Shown: piece by piece, positions 32,909-44,735 of the stretch | Layout: the number at the start of each line of letters is the position of its first letter | Position numbering within the stretch: the stretch's first letter is position 1 | Source of the DNA: Adiantum capillus-veneris | Lineage: Eukaryota; Streptophyta; Polypodiopsida; Polypodiales; Pteridaceae | DNA: 64,000 nt | Direction: 5' to 3' | Assembly: GCA_014529385.2 (NCBI GenBank) | Contig: CM043968.1 | Coordinates: forward strand, 24,058,513 to 24,122,512 | Program-made: the position numbers and the translations under genes | Notes under the pieces: generated by a model | Seen by the model: only the letters and a program-made list of their open reading frames with translations | Databases searched by the model: none | Told to the model about the DNA's origin: nothing

Positions 32909-33527
32909 CTGTAACAACAAACTCAGTGAAATTTGTGTACCCATAATTAAAATTAAGTAATAGGATTATTCTAAACCATAATTTTGAATAAAAAATTACT
33001 ACTGCTGTTAGAAATGAGCATGGCATGCTGAATATATACATAATAATAATAAAGCCTGTCTCATACCAAAACAAAAATTTCTAGTTTCTCTCCTTTTAAG
33101 TCACATATGTGTCACTGCCTCACTGTCACAGGATGTACACAGAACAGATACCGCGATTTTCACTACACGGAGATATCATTCAACTCCTTCATGCCGACTA
33201 GTGATGCGCCCTAGAACCCCAAAAACCCTAAAGAAGAGGACTGACCCTAAAATGACCTAGGATAAGGGTCCAGCACAATGCCAGCCTACCAAACAGGACA
33301 CATACATGGAAAAACAGGACCAGGAAGATACATCTATTCACTTTCTGCTAGGCACAACAGCCATCAATACCCAACCCATGCTCCTGTGAAATACCGAAGC
33401 CATAGCCCACCACAGACAGTGGTGAAACTATTAACAAGGTGAGGTGCTAGCTGCATATATCAAATGCTCTGCCTGAAGATCATTGCGACACTATGATCCT
33501 ATACTCTCCCATGCTGTAATCTCTATA

Positions 33528-34483
33528 TCATACTTGGTACACAGAAGTTATTATCTGTATGCTAAAGTCTCTCCGCACATGCATGCCAAACCATTGAAGT
33601 AGGTGGTACACTTGGATGTTGACCGGAAGGGCATCAATCACTGGTACAGCTTTATGAGTTTTCCCTGCGGCTAGCTCAGCCACCATGAATCCAAAAGACA
33701 AAGCAACCCAACAAAGTGGCTCAGGAGTACATCTGCCAAAATGGTTTAAGAAGACATCCAGCACACCATCCAAAGGTCGCAAGAAGTGGGCAAGGAAACC
33801 AAGGGTGATGAGAAACTATGCATGATACTCCATTAAATGGAGCACCAGAAGTCATCTAGAAGTATCCTCAAGAGTACACAGAGGTAACTGCTGCCTCAAA
33901 TCCACGTCGGATTGGAGCCACCATTGTCGCTGGAAGCTCCAGAGCTAGGGCCAGGCGTCCCTTGCCCCTGGAAATACGGCTTCTCCTTTTGTCCAAATCG
34001 GAACTCTTGATATTCTGGCGTAGTAAAATTAACCATCACAGCCAGACCGCACTGATCTTCCACGAGTATCTTGATGCACTAAAATTACATACCCAGGCAA
34101 TCTCATCCAATTAGGAATATTCAATGGTTGGCACATCACAATGCAACACAAATGCTCACATATGCATGTTACAAGACATAGAAACATAAAGTCGCCAATG
34201 AACACTCCTCCCGCATAACCTAACAAGATCTGGGCCGAGAGATATTCAACCACTCCCTCATCACTCCTCCCGCATAACCTAAAAAGGTCCGTGCCGGGAG
34301 ATATAGAGGCCTTTTACAACCAAACGCCCTCCAGACCGCAGCCTGCATCGTTTGGAGGTGCTGAGAGTAACCACTGCTCAGACTTCTTAATACTCCTCCC
34401 GCATAACCATCCAGGTCCGGGCCGGGAGTCACAACAACAATATTTTTCAAGCATACAACCAAACGCTCCCCAGACATTCCATA
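33528..34483 (-). pseudogene. gypsy-D-family relic inside the PDX2 intron
   Basis: Bases 33,782-33,528 on the minus strand contain VAELAAGKTHKAVPVIDALP, closely like GELEAELATGQTQKGVPLIG at 52,200-52,300 in gypsy-D, so it is a protease-flank fragment. Higher up, 34,020-34,483 matches 52,650-53,130 of gypsy-D, including TGTAATTTTAGTGCATCAAG and CTAATTGG-type blocks and GTCTGGGGAGCGTTTGGTTG. Three sub-units in 34,207-34,430 each have CTCCCG and CGGGAG ends around GGACCTTTTTAGGTTATG-like sequence. The order of the two parts differs from gypsy-D. Confidence 0.6.
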
Positions 34484-36830
34484 TTAATCCTTGATCAAAA
34501 TACAACTCTCACGGGTCCTCGGCTCTCAGACTCTGTGTCCAGATGCTCTGAAGAGTGAAGCCCTTGGGCCCTTTTTATTCTTACAAGGGATGCCAAAATC
34601 AGAGTCCCAAAAAACATAAACTCAAAAGCAAACTACCCCAAAAGAAACTTGTCCTAATAAATTGCCAAAAAAAACCAATGCAAATTGCAGAAATCTGTAA
34701 AGGCTACCACGTCATCAACCAACGCAAAAAGTGGGATTCCGTACAATATGCCACGTCAACCTACCAACACGTTTTGCGAGGGTCCATACTGCTACCACGT
34801 GGCATTTTTGCTGCAGAGTCATTGTGTGTGCGTGTGTGTCCAGGCAAGGTTGCCACGTCATCATTTTGTGACATACCCCCCTCTTGAAAGACTTGTAATT
34901 ATCCTCGATTATGCCTGTAAAATCAGACATAAGCCATAAACCAGTTCAATAGAAATTGACTCTAAGTACCGATGCAGTAGACGACACCAATCCAACATTT
35001 CTACAAAGACGACAGTCACATCACTTGACACAATCAGATCACGTTCAAATCACAGTGAGATCAAATCAATCACAGAAAGATTCATTCCAAACCTCAGACC
35101 ATGACTGCTAGCAACGTATTTAGTAATCGCATCTAGATCCATCTCGGACCTCACTGATGTCGAATTAACTAATCATTATTGCGATCATGTCTATAGAGAT
35201 TTTGGACTCGAGCACTGTCATGTGCAAGTTATCATTTCTAGGGATCGCAATCCATCAGTAAATTCATATTGAACAGAGTGGTCCAATCATTCGGTTCTAG
35301 TTGTGTGGCCATCTCATCTCGTAGGCACTCTTGATGCGCTCACGACAGTTCCATTGAATCATTCGTGATTCAAAATTCATAATTCGTTATAGTTCCATTC
35401 GGGAGCTATCACTGCTCGAAAATCATCATCATCTCATTCTTAATCCTGTTATCTATTTGCAAATAGCAGGTTCTTCCATTATTTTCATTCAAAATTCATG
35501 ATACTTATCGGGTTCATTCTGGAGCGGTCACTGCTACGAATTCGTCATCCATTATCATCGATTTCACCTATTATCTGTAGACATCTAGCAAGTTCTTGGG
35601 AGAACATTAATCTCATACATAAAAATCAAATTCATCTTCGGAAATTCCTATTTCAAAGTTCATTCACCACACACTTAGTTCATACTGATCACAATGTTTC
35701 AATCATATAGTCATCTCATCCGTCTAGAAGTCTTGATGCTCCTAGATCCTTGTGTAGCCATCTCATCCCGCAAGAACTCTTGATGCGCTCACCACAGTAT
35801 CCAATCATCTCATTCATATGGAATCTTGATGCACTAGAATCATTCATTCAAAGTTCATAATTCTTATCGTGATCGGGTTCATTCTAGAGTTGTCGTTGCT
35901 CCCAACTCGTCATCATCTTATTTCCGATTTCACCTGCAAAACAGGTAAAATTTTAAGCAAATGATTAACCTCGTTGCAAAAGAGTCGAGGTCCACTTCCA
36001 TGTTTCTAAATGCTTTCATATGCATGTTCCTCGCTCCTAGAAGTTATTTGCACATAGATAACAAGAGCTTTCAAAAACATTTATTCCACAGAGACTGAAA
36101 TTTTCTGCAAAAACCCTAATTTTTCAAAGTTGTTGGATATAAGATCTATTCGCGTCAATGCGTAGAGCTTGTTGAGAGGATCAACTTTGCCTTCTGTCAC
36201 ATATCCAAATTCTCAACCGATGAAGAGATTTTTAAAGGTCTTGTTCTTCATTCTGCTCTTCATTTCCCGCGCCGGGTTTCAACTTTTCTTTGCCTGCCCA
36301 CCGAGAGTTGTTATCGTCCACAAGAACCCATGTGTAATCTAGGATTCTTTAAGGCTTATGCCCTGTAAGACAGAGCCATGAAGACGAGATCCGGCCCGAT
36401 GCGTGACGAAGTAAGGGTGGGAGTGGCTAATAAATCCGGGGTCAGGAAATGAAGATTCTTCACTAACAATTTTCAAAGTGCCCAAGTGCCTTGTCTGCCC
36501 TTTGTTAGGACCGGTATGCTTTGACAACCTTTGAGAAAAGCACACGCATGATGCTCTGATACCAAAGTCACAAGCACCCCAAGCAGAGAATCCGACACGA
36601 CACACGAGAGAATCCTTTAAAATACTTCACACACTTTCACAATTTGAGTCGACATGGTTCAATGTAGTTCCGTGCCCAGAGAGATCGGCCCCAAAGACAG
36701 GCACCCCTTTCCCTATTTCTTTTATAATAATGCTTGATCATAATACAACTATCGCGGGTCCTCGGCTCTCAGACTCTGCGTCCAGATGCTCTGAAGAGTG
36801 AAGCCCTTGAGCCCTTTTTATTCCTACCAA
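34484..36830 (-). mobile_element. gypsy-E: minus-strand LTR element without pol, both LTRs truncated
   Basis: 5' LTR remnant at 36,565-36,830, PBS TGGTATCAGAGC at 36,553-36,564 (a perfect 12-nt match to the initiator-Met type), internal region 34,889-36,552, PPT (CAAGAGGGGGGTA, 34,874-34,888) and 3' LTR at 34,873-34,484. The LTR starts TGTCACAAAATGATGACGTGG and contains CCACGTGG at 34,795-34,802, as in gypsy-B. The sequence next to the PPT (34,889-35,200) matches the gypsy-B 3' region. The internal region has no gag or pol, only repeats. The outer ends of both LTRs are lost. Confidence 0.75.
35300..35945. repeat. Degenerate tandem repeats inside gypsy-E
   Basis: A block of the type ATTCAAAATTCATAATTC, TATCGGGTTCATTC, GGAGCGGTCACTGCT and TCGTCATCATC recurs near 35,369, 35,486 and 35,849. 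A second block, GCCATCTCATC, CTCTTGATGCGCTCAC, recurs near 35,310 and 35,757. Most of the gypsy-E internal region is made of such copies. Confidence 0.65.
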
Positions 36831-36937
36831 CCCCATGAGGCTCAAGCCAGGTACTTGATGCGTCCTAGAAGGATAGGGAGCACTCGCATGTTGCAGAGTC
36901 AGGGGCTCCAAGACAGGTTCCTTTCATCCATCAACAA

Positions 36938-38118
36938 GTGGTTAGGACGCCAATTCCACGGGTTTTGCCAGTTCAACCCGCCATCTTTCAGTGTCCACAT
37001 GTTACATTAAATGGACAAAGAACCAATTTCCAAGCAATGCATCAAGTTTTTCCACCACCCACGGTACATCCTGGGTATTTCGGGGGTGGATCTGTGTTCC
37101 AAAGTATGGCTAGTTATGCGCCTGGAAAACGGCAGTATATGCCAGGAACAGTGTTAGGGGGTATGCAAGGCATGATGCCAAACCCCATGTATGGTAATAT
37201 CGGCATGCAATCAGGGCCAATTTGGTGTGCCACAGGGCAATTTTGGCATGGCGGAATTTCTGGACAGCAGTTAGATATGGCACTTACGACGCAAAATGTC
37301 AATGGCCAAGGAATGCCAATGACCCCTACTATAGTGCACATGTTGCAGACAATTCCCTATGACAATTTGGGGACATTGGAAAAGCCAAAAGCCTACAAAG
37401 AAGGTGATGCAACTGTAAAGTTTAGCACTTTCAGTGGCTTTGAGGATATGGCAAAGGCTCTTACTTCCCTCCAGCAATTTGATACAGATTATGCAAGAGG
37501 GAATTTTACAGAGGCCTCTAAGGTCAGGAAAGCTGCCACTTTCTTGAAAGACAATGCACTTACATGGTGGACAACATTGTTGATGCAAGGACATGCACCC
37601 GCCACATGGGTATACTTCAAGCAAATGTTTGCATCTGTGTGGTTGCCAAATGAATTTGAAGCCGATGTCATGACGGATTGGCACCAACTCACTGCGGCTA
37701 CTTGCAAGAGACTACAGGAGTACAATCAGAGGTTTGTAAAGTGTTGCTCTCAATAACCTCCTACAGGTTTGTGCCACTGACAGAGTAGATTGAGAAGTAT
37801 TGTTGTGGGCTACCTATAGGGCTTCGCGATTACTGTACAAAGAACAAAGTGGCTACCCTCACTCGGCTTATGGAAGTTGCCAACACTGGTCTTGCCTTGT
37901 TGCAGGGAGAGGACAGTGGGTTTCCGGGCAACGTGAAAGGGGGGCAGCAAAAGGAAAATTTAGCAAAGAAGCCCTTTGTGAAAACAGCTCCTGAAGCGTC
38001 ACAGGGGTCAGAAAAGGTCCACAAGGACAAGGACTCAGCCGAGACTTCTGGAGCACAGGCAAAGAAACAGAAAAGGAAGCCTTTTGTGCGTAAGTCGCTC
38101 GAGGAAAGGACCAACTGA
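36938..38118 (+). pseudogene. gag: gypsy-C gag
   Basis: Plus frame 36,938-37,756 begins with a Pro/Met/Gly-rich region (FPPPTVHPGYFGGG, MQGMMPNPMYGN). It continues into a Ty3-type gag core at about residues 165-270 (KVRKAATFLKDNALTWWTTL, WVYFKQMFASVWLPNEFE, LQEYNQRFVK). A stop at 37,756 and a frameshift lead to 37,849-38,118, a Lys-rich linker. No zinc knuckle is evident. The first ATG is a convenience, not proven. It lies in the PDX2 intron, antisense to PDX2. Confidence 0.8.
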
Positions 38119-41100
38119 CTCAGCTGACTCCGATGATAAAGAGGACAAGAAAGGAAAGAAGCCCAAGCCCACGGCAGGTTTAGTGCCAGACATGGTGGGT
38201 GACGAGCCAAGTACGGATGCCAGCAAGTTATGCAGAGCATGGGGTAAAGTCAGAGATCAGATGGCACTTATTTTCTTTGATCTAGGTGCCAAAGCGAACT
38301 TTATCTCACCAGAATTAGCTATAAAGCTGGGCATCAGAGCTGAAGAGATCGGTTAAACGGCAGAGGCAAAGTTGGCATGTCTTGGCCACTCAGAGTGTGT
38401 TACTCCCATCATTGGAAAGATAGTCTACATATTCAATCATTTGTGGACACCAAAGAGTTCTATATCATGCCATTGGAAGGGTGCAATGCGTTGTTGGGAA
38501 TTCCGTGGATGTTCCGAACACATGGCGTGCTGGATATCTTCGATAAAAAGTTCACCCTTCACCATAGGGACAAAACTCATGCTTTGGATGTAAAGCTCAA
38601 AGGGCAGTGTGTCCCTATTGTATTTGCTTCTTCGGCTATCACTTCTATAATTAAGAATCATCTTTCTGCATACTTGATTTTTGCACAAGATGTTTCATAT
38701 AGTTGTCGGTCAAATTTATCTGTGTTAGATAAAGAAAGGTCAGCATTGCGAGAGTTTAGTGACTGTTTTTCTAATTCATTACCGTCACAATTGCCGCCGG
38801 AGAGGCCTGAGGACCATACGATAGATTTGGTGCTAGGGTGTAGCCCACCAAACAGACCTCCCTGCAGGGTTAGTGCGGCTCAGCAAAAAGAGATTATGGC
38901 CAGGTTGAGGAGCTCTTAGCGAAGGGGCTGATTCAGCCTAGTTCTTCACCTTCTTGCTCCCCAATGCTCCTAGTGCAGAAGAAGGATGGCTCTTGGCGCA
39001 TGTGTATTGACTACCGTGCGTTGAATAAGAATACCATCAAGAACAGGTTTCCTATCCCAAGGATTGATGATATTCTTGACCGTTTAGAGGGTGCTGCAAT
39101 TTTCAGCAAGATAGACCTTAAGAGTGGGTACCATCAGATTCGTATATGGCCACAGGATGTGCACAAGACTGCGTTTAGGACGACATTTGGTCTCTATGAG
39201 TTTTTATTGATGCCATTTGGTCTTACAAATAATGCTCCTGCTATGTTTAATAGGATGATGGACCGGACCAGATTTTCCGCTCGCATCAAAAGTTTGTTGG
39301 CACATTCTTTGATGACATGATAGTCTATTCGAAGAATGAAGAGGAGCATAGGCATCACTTGACCATTGTGTTCGAAGAGCTGCGCAGTCACAGGTTACTT
39401 GTCAATCCTAAGAAAAGTGAATTCTTCTTGGAAGACATCCACTTTCTTGGTTACATAGTGTCAAAGGATGGTGTCCGAATGGATCCCGCAAAGGTTGACG
39501 TTATTAAGACATGGCCAGACTTAAAGACTGGCACCATATCCGAAGCTTCTTGGGATTGTGCTCATACTATAGAAGGTTTATGAAGAATTTTGCAAAGATG
39601 GCTTCACCTCTTCACGCTTTGCAAAAGAAAGAGGTCACTTTCAGATGGACCCAAAAAGACATTTCAGCTTTCACTCTCTTAAAGGAAAAGTTCACTTCAG
39701 ATCCCGTGATTGTTTTACCAAACCTCAGGAAGTCATTTGTGGTCTAGTGGACGCGTGTGGCAACAACATTGGAGCAGTGCTAATGCAAGATGGTCGGGTA
39801 GTAGCTTATGAGAGCAGAATCTTGCAAGGGCCAGAAAAGACTATGCAAATCTATGAGAAAGAGTTATTCGTTGTCATTCATGCGCTCTCTAGCTGGAAGC
39901 ACTACCTGTTAGGTGCTGGTTTTGTTGTCTAGACATATCATCAGACCGACCTTGCGATACTTCTTGACACAATCAAAACTACCCGAAAAGCGTATGCGAT
40001 GGGCAAACATTCTTTCTATGTTCCACTTCCAGATTATGCATGTGGAAGGCAAGAAGAATGTTGTGGTTGATGTGTTATCAAGAAAGCCACAAACTTCAGC
40101 TATGTCAATTCCTTATCATCATGAGCTTGATGACATGAAGGAGCAAGGCATTATGGAATTGATGGGACGGTGAAAGCGGTAGAGACATTCTTTTATTGGC
40201 CTACTTTGATGAGAGATGTGGATGCCTTTGTGCGAGCATGCGTGATTTGCCAAAAGGTCAAGTTTGACAGGCAAAAGGCACCAGGGTTATTACAGCCACT
40301 ACCGATTCCGGATAAGCCATGGGAAAGCATGCTAAGGATTTTATCTTTGATCTTCAAAGAACGCCGATAGGGAATGATGGTATATGGACCATTATTTGCA
40401 AGTTCAACAAGCAGGCCCATTTTATTCCTGTCAGGAAGAAGATAAAATCTCACCAGATGGCACGTTTGTTCATGTACAATGTGTTTTAAGTACCATGGTA
40501 TGCCATAATCGATTGTCAGTGATCGTGATCCTCGCATGACAAGCTTGTTTTGGAGAGGATTATTTGACAAGATGGGCACTACGCTCAAGTTCTCGTCTTC
40601 GTTTCATCCACAAACTGATGGACAATCAAAAGGGGCTAATTCTACTGTCTTGGATCTGAGAAATGTTAGTTGTCAAATAAAAAGGGCAAGTGGGAATAGT
40701 ATTTGCCTATGCTTGAGTATGCGTACAACAATACGGTGCATTCGTCCACAAGCAAGGCACCTTTTGAGATTGTTGAAGGTGGCAAAAAGGTTCCTCCCAT
40801 TTTGCATACAAAGGACAAGATCTTTGAGGCACATCGATATGTTGAGAACATGGATGAAATGTATAAGAATATTACGCTTGCCTTGGAGAAGACTCACGCA
40901 AAGCAGAAAAGGGCTGTTGATCGTCACCGTCGTGACTTACTGTTTTCACCTGGTGATTAGGTACTTTTACGGTTTGAAAAGGCAAGGTTAAAGAAGATGA
41001 AGGGCAAAGAAAGGTTGTTTCCGAAGCTCAGCATGCGTTACTATGGGCCTTTTCAAGTGCTTGATAAGATCAACGATGTTGCTTATAGGCTGAAATTACC

Positions 41101-41336
41101 TAACACTTGGAAGATTCAAAATGTGTTTCACGTGAGTCTTCTAAGACCCTTTGTGGGTGATGTGCCAGAAGATATGCCACAGGAGGATCAGCCATGAACT
41201 TGATGAGACCTTAGTACCTAAGCAGATTTTGGCACATAAAGAAAGAAAAGTTAAGGGACATGTTGTAAGATGCTATTTGGTGAGGTTCAAGAACTATCCA
41301 CCTATGGATGCAAAGTGGATGGAAGAGCAAAACTAT
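38119..41336 (+). pseudogene. pol: gypsy-C pol: protease to chromodomain, truncated
   Basis: Protease at about 38,260-38,340 (IFFDLGAKANFISPELAIKL; the catalytic DSGA is DLGA). RT at 38,930-39,590 ([46 protein letters not shown], then after a frameshift [13 protein letters not shown]). RNase H at 39,590-40,110 (QIYEKELFVVIHALSSWKHY, MRWANILSMFHFQIMHVEG). Integrase at 40,170-40,960 (FYWPTLMRDVDAFVRACVIC, VSDRDPR-like, FHPQTDGQSKGANS, where the Glu of the third motif has become Lys). Tail and chromodomain at 40,997-41,336 (SMRYYGPFQVLDKINDVAYR, VRFKNYPPMDAKWMEEQNY). It stops abruptly inside the chromodomain, where PDX2 intron sequence begins. No LTR adjoins it. Confidence 0.88.
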
Positions 41337-41561
41337 GACTCAGTTTTTAACGGCGGGGATTTCTCCCCTGCAGTCGGTCACAAATCCAAACATGATCACA
41401 ACAACACGAGTCCCAGCCACGCTAAAAATGACACCCCACCAATACAAAAGGTCAGCTCAGCTAGAAACACCCCATTAAAGAGACACTCAGAGACAATTTA
41501 AACAAGGCATCATTCTTATGATTAGATGGCTCTTCTTCACTTCGGTTCAAAAATCCTGTAC

Positions 41562-41812
41562 CTGACTGCCAAAAAAATTGCGATGCACAGTGCAGTCCAG
41601 ACCACCAATTAAGTCTTGTCCACCTTTCTTCTGACCTGCATCAACACCCCAAACTTCAACTTAAACAAACCCTGTTCTTGAACATAACAAGCATCATCTA
41701 TGCATACTTAAAACAACCTCCTACCAAGTACATTGTCTGCCAGAAAGATAAGCCCTGCACAGGTTCCCCATATTGGCTTCCCTGATGATCCAAAATCCCT
41801 CAGTGCAGGTAT
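41562..41812 (-). CDS. PDX2: PDX2, two exons carrying the catalytic cysteine
   Basis: Exon 41,812-41,725 (88 bp) has acceptor TGTGTAG and donor GTAGGA and encodes [29 protein letters not shown]. The Cys in GTCAGL is the nucleophile of class I glutamine amidotransferases of the SNO/PDX2 type. A short 89-bp intron follows. Exon 41,635-41,562 (74 bp, GATGCAG acceptor, GTACAG donor) encodes [14 protein letters not shown] and [10 protein letters not shown]. The split Gly codon (G plus GT) is completed across the intron, and the exon ends in phase 0, as the exon at 32,908 requires. Upstream exons (start codon and the GGES oxyanion motif) were not seen up to 42,850 and must lie beyond the TE nest or outside the window. 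Confidence 0.92.
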
Positions 41813-42850
41813 CTACACAATAAATTTCTGAAAAAAATTAGCAAATCGTTGATGAATCTTGATACATCTCAAATCTAAACCCAACGAAAAATACTGAAAT
41901 GCACATAGTTTTACTTCCATTCGTGTGAAATAAGAGTAGCAAAGCATTCTACCCAGAATGTCACACATGATTGGGAAAAACAAACCATGATCTTGCATTA
42001 AAACAAGAGAGAATTATCAGTGGAAAAAAATCTCTGTAAACCTCAGCTCAGCTGCAATCGTACAAACCTTCCTATTATCAGCTGATGATGTGGCAGTGAT
42101 GATGTGTTAGCACTGATAAGTTGTAGTGATGACATGGCAGGTGATGCATTATGGATATCAGATCGAAGATCTTGACCTGAGGTTTCCAAAAAGCTCCAGC
42201 AAGCAGCCAGAAACTCACATTTGTGGCCAACAGATGGGATCATAAGCTCTGCTTTTCCCAAAAAAAAAAGCAACAAAGTGGAGCTGTCCAACTCTTCAAA
42301 GGTTGCTCTACTTGTAATAGCCCTCACAGCCCTTGAAAGATTTTTCTCCAAGACTCTCTGTCTTGATAAGTACAGTCACATGTGAAACTCTGGTATCAGC
42401 CTGCTGATCGATACAAGTAAACAACTACCACACGTGGTACAAGTTTTGGGACTGACAATACCTAGAGGGAACTGTACCTTATGTGGGTGATTCTCTGATC
42501 TACTGGTGCACGTGTGCGGGTGGTTCATTTAACGAATTGCAGGTTGTCATTCACCTTCTCCCAAGAGTATACCGAAAACAAAAATCAACAAGGCAACACT
42601 TGCTCAAGTCGCCCAAAGTTTTGCAGCACTTCCTGCATTTCTGTACGTTAGAACTTGGAGCTCTCACACCATTACCTCTCACTGACTCTCATGAGTAATT
42701 CTCCTTGCACTTTGCACCATTGCAGCAAAGCAAGCACTACATTAGACTTAACTACTAAACTTGCTCTTCAAGTGTCAAAGGTATAATGTTCACTTCTATA
42801 ATAGATGAAAATGACAAAAGTATGAAGGTCTCATTAAGTCATTTGTATCA
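41813..42850 (-). other. PDX2 intron sequence upstream of exon 41,812, with an unassigned open frame
   Basis: This stretch precedes the exon that carries GTCAGL on the minus strand. A frame at 42,351-42,043 (no ATG) reads SRATFEELDSSTLLLFFLGK, CEFLAACWSFLETSGQDL and onward. I could not match it to PDX2 or another family; it may be chance or an old gene fragment. GGES, expected in the preceding PDX2 exon, does not appear here. Confidence 0.35.
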
Positions 42851-42956
42851 TGTGTTATGACCTTTCTTGCGGGTACATGCGATGATAAAAGCATGCTAAC
42901 AACACAAGATCATCAATGGCATGTATATATGGCATGCAATCGAGGACGTTTGCCAT

Positions 42957-43340
42957 TTCAAGACGGGGGCATGTCACAAGGACGTGGTGGTGATCTAGTG
43001 CAATTTCAATGGCAGAAAATAGAGAATTCAGCGTGCTGCAGATTCTCGCCAGGTTTTGTAAAGTGTTTGTATGCGCCGCGAAAGTCATCCATTGAGTGGG
43101 GATTTTGTCTATGAAGTTTCCTAGTACAGTTATGCTGCCAAAATCAGGCCAGAACATGTCTTTTTCAGCCTGGATTATGTGGGACAGCTTGTAGGAAATC
43201 GCAGGTTTTATTCCCTTTTTTATAAGAATAAAGAAATACCGAAAGGGGCACCAGTCTTTGGGGCCAACAGGTTGTCGGCGTTTGCTTGGAGTGCTCTAGC
43301 TTCCAAGCCGTGTGTGTTCGAAGTGTTAGTTCTTGTTACA
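42957..43340 (+). repeat. Gypsy 3' LTR with polypurine tract
   Basis: PPT TTTCAAGACGGGGGCA (42,956-42,971), then LTR from TGTCACAAGGACGTGG (42,972) to TCTTGTTACA (43,340). The AATAAAGAAATACC module and hairpin are at 43,227-43,268. A short piece of 3' UTR precedes it (AATCGAGGACGTTTGCCA). It is related to the damaged LTR at 22.9-23.39 kb. The element body is missing to the left, where PDX2 intron sequence is found. Confidence 0.75.
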
Positions 43341-43711
43341 GGTTTTATTTGCAAAGTTTCTCTCTGTCCTAATGTCAAGGCTAAAATCTTAAAACCCTTG
43401 GAAATCCGTTGTGGACCTGCTATTGTGGCGGTACTGCTGGGCTGATCTACAACCGCTGAGGTGAATAAGGGCTGAAATGCAAAAACGCTGGCTGATCTGG
43501 GCTGAATTTGCAAAACGCTGGCCGTTTTGGTCTGAAACCAAAAATGTTAGGCTAATCTGGGTGCTGATGGGAAATCCGGCAAGGATTTACAAAGATGTTG
43601 CGGGTCCTCGTGAGGCTAAGGCTAGAAACCGAAAACGCTGATTTCCTGATGCTGAAAAGGCTGGGCTGATCTTGAGAAAATGCTAGAGCTCCTGAGGTGC
43701 TGCCTGACTGT
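43341..43711 (-). repeat. Relic LTR of the non-autonomous family, first part
   Basis: Contains GCTGAAATGCAAAAACGCTGG, GCTGATCTGGGCTG and CCGAAAACGCTG units, as in the 43.7-44.7 kb LTR. Its continuation is at 48,140-48,469, which ends CACGTGATA, an altered copy of the family terminus CACGTGACA. Two later insertions separate the halves: the solo LTR at 47,579-48,139 and the element at 43,717-47,575. Confidence 0.55.
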
Positions 43712-43716
43712 TGGTG

Positions 43717-44724
43717 TGTAAGGTGTAGCGGAATGAATGTTGAACTTTGCTCAAGATGAGTGTTCCGAACTGTGCTCAAGGGTTCCTTTTACTTATGGAA
43801 AGAAGAGCCTTCCGTTCCTTTAGTGAGAGAGTGCAATGGACACAAACAAAGTGAATGGACACTGTGAATGGAAGTGCTTGAGACTGAGAGATAGAGAAGA
43901 GAATACGACAAGACGTTGTAAAACCCTCCTCCAAGGGACCCACTCTCGATGGCGAGAGTGGTCTACTATTGATTGCACAATCTGATACAATGATGCTGAT
44001 GCAAGTCTAATGGCTATGTCGATGTCGACGGTGTGGACGACAAGGACGAGACTATGGCTGAAAACTGAATCTGACGGCTGAAAATCGATGGATCAAATGG
44101 CTGTTTTGGACAACTATCGATAGCTGAAATTGTTGTCCAAATGGGGCAGGAAACGCTGGCTAAGGGTTGCTGGAAACGTTGATTATGGATTGTTGAAACG
44201 CTGGTATGCCGAGGCTGAAAATGCTGGTCTACTGAAGCTGAAAACGCTGGTCTACAGAGACTGAAAACACTACTGATGTGTTGGCGTTTTGGTTGATGAA
44301 AACGCTGGGAATCTACTGGGGATTCTTGTTGAGAAGGGTCTCCAGAGGGCCTGCTGCACTTGAGTGCCTGATGCTCTCCTTCTTCTTCCATATAGTGCTA
44401 GTGCTAGGTTGCTTATATATTATCATAGCAAAATTGCCCTACCTAGTTCCCAACAAAAGTCACTTAAAAATAATAAGTGAAAAATGTCAAAAATAGGAAA
44501 AATAGGTCTATGCACTGTAAAAATGTTACTGATGGGTTCTGACTGTAATCTGATGATCATGTTGTGTGCAACCAGAGGATATGCATCTAATCTAAGTGTC
44601 TGGACATGCACGCTTTGCGAAAAGACTCACAAAAGTGCCCGATCACATCCTAATCTAACTGAACTGAACCCATGTCATGAAGTAGCTTGTCCACGTACAC
44701 ATAGGGTTAGATGTGCACGTGACA
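43717..44724 (-). repeat. 3' LTR of the LARD-like element
   Basis: On the minus strand TGTCACGTGCACATCTAACC ... CGCTACACCTTACA. The first bases hold a CACGTG box. A minisatellite at about 44,190-44,275 has three to four units of CTGAAAACGCTGGTCTACTG type, one more than the other LTR. That, with small indels, explains most of the 30-bp length difference. Confidence 0.92.
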
Positions 44725-44735
44725 TCCCCTCCTTT

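Noticed and set aside
42043..42351. Open minus frame next to PDX2 as a further PDX2 exon
   Set aside because: Its residues do not resemble the expected N-terminal part (no GGES), and it contains a T-run artefact.
42972..43340. LTR at 42,972 as the 3' LTR of gypsy-C
   Set aside because: PDX2 exons and introns lie between the gypsy-C pol end (41,336) and this LTR, and gypsy-C has no adjoining 5' LTR. The two cannot be paired without a rearrangement, so I list them separately.
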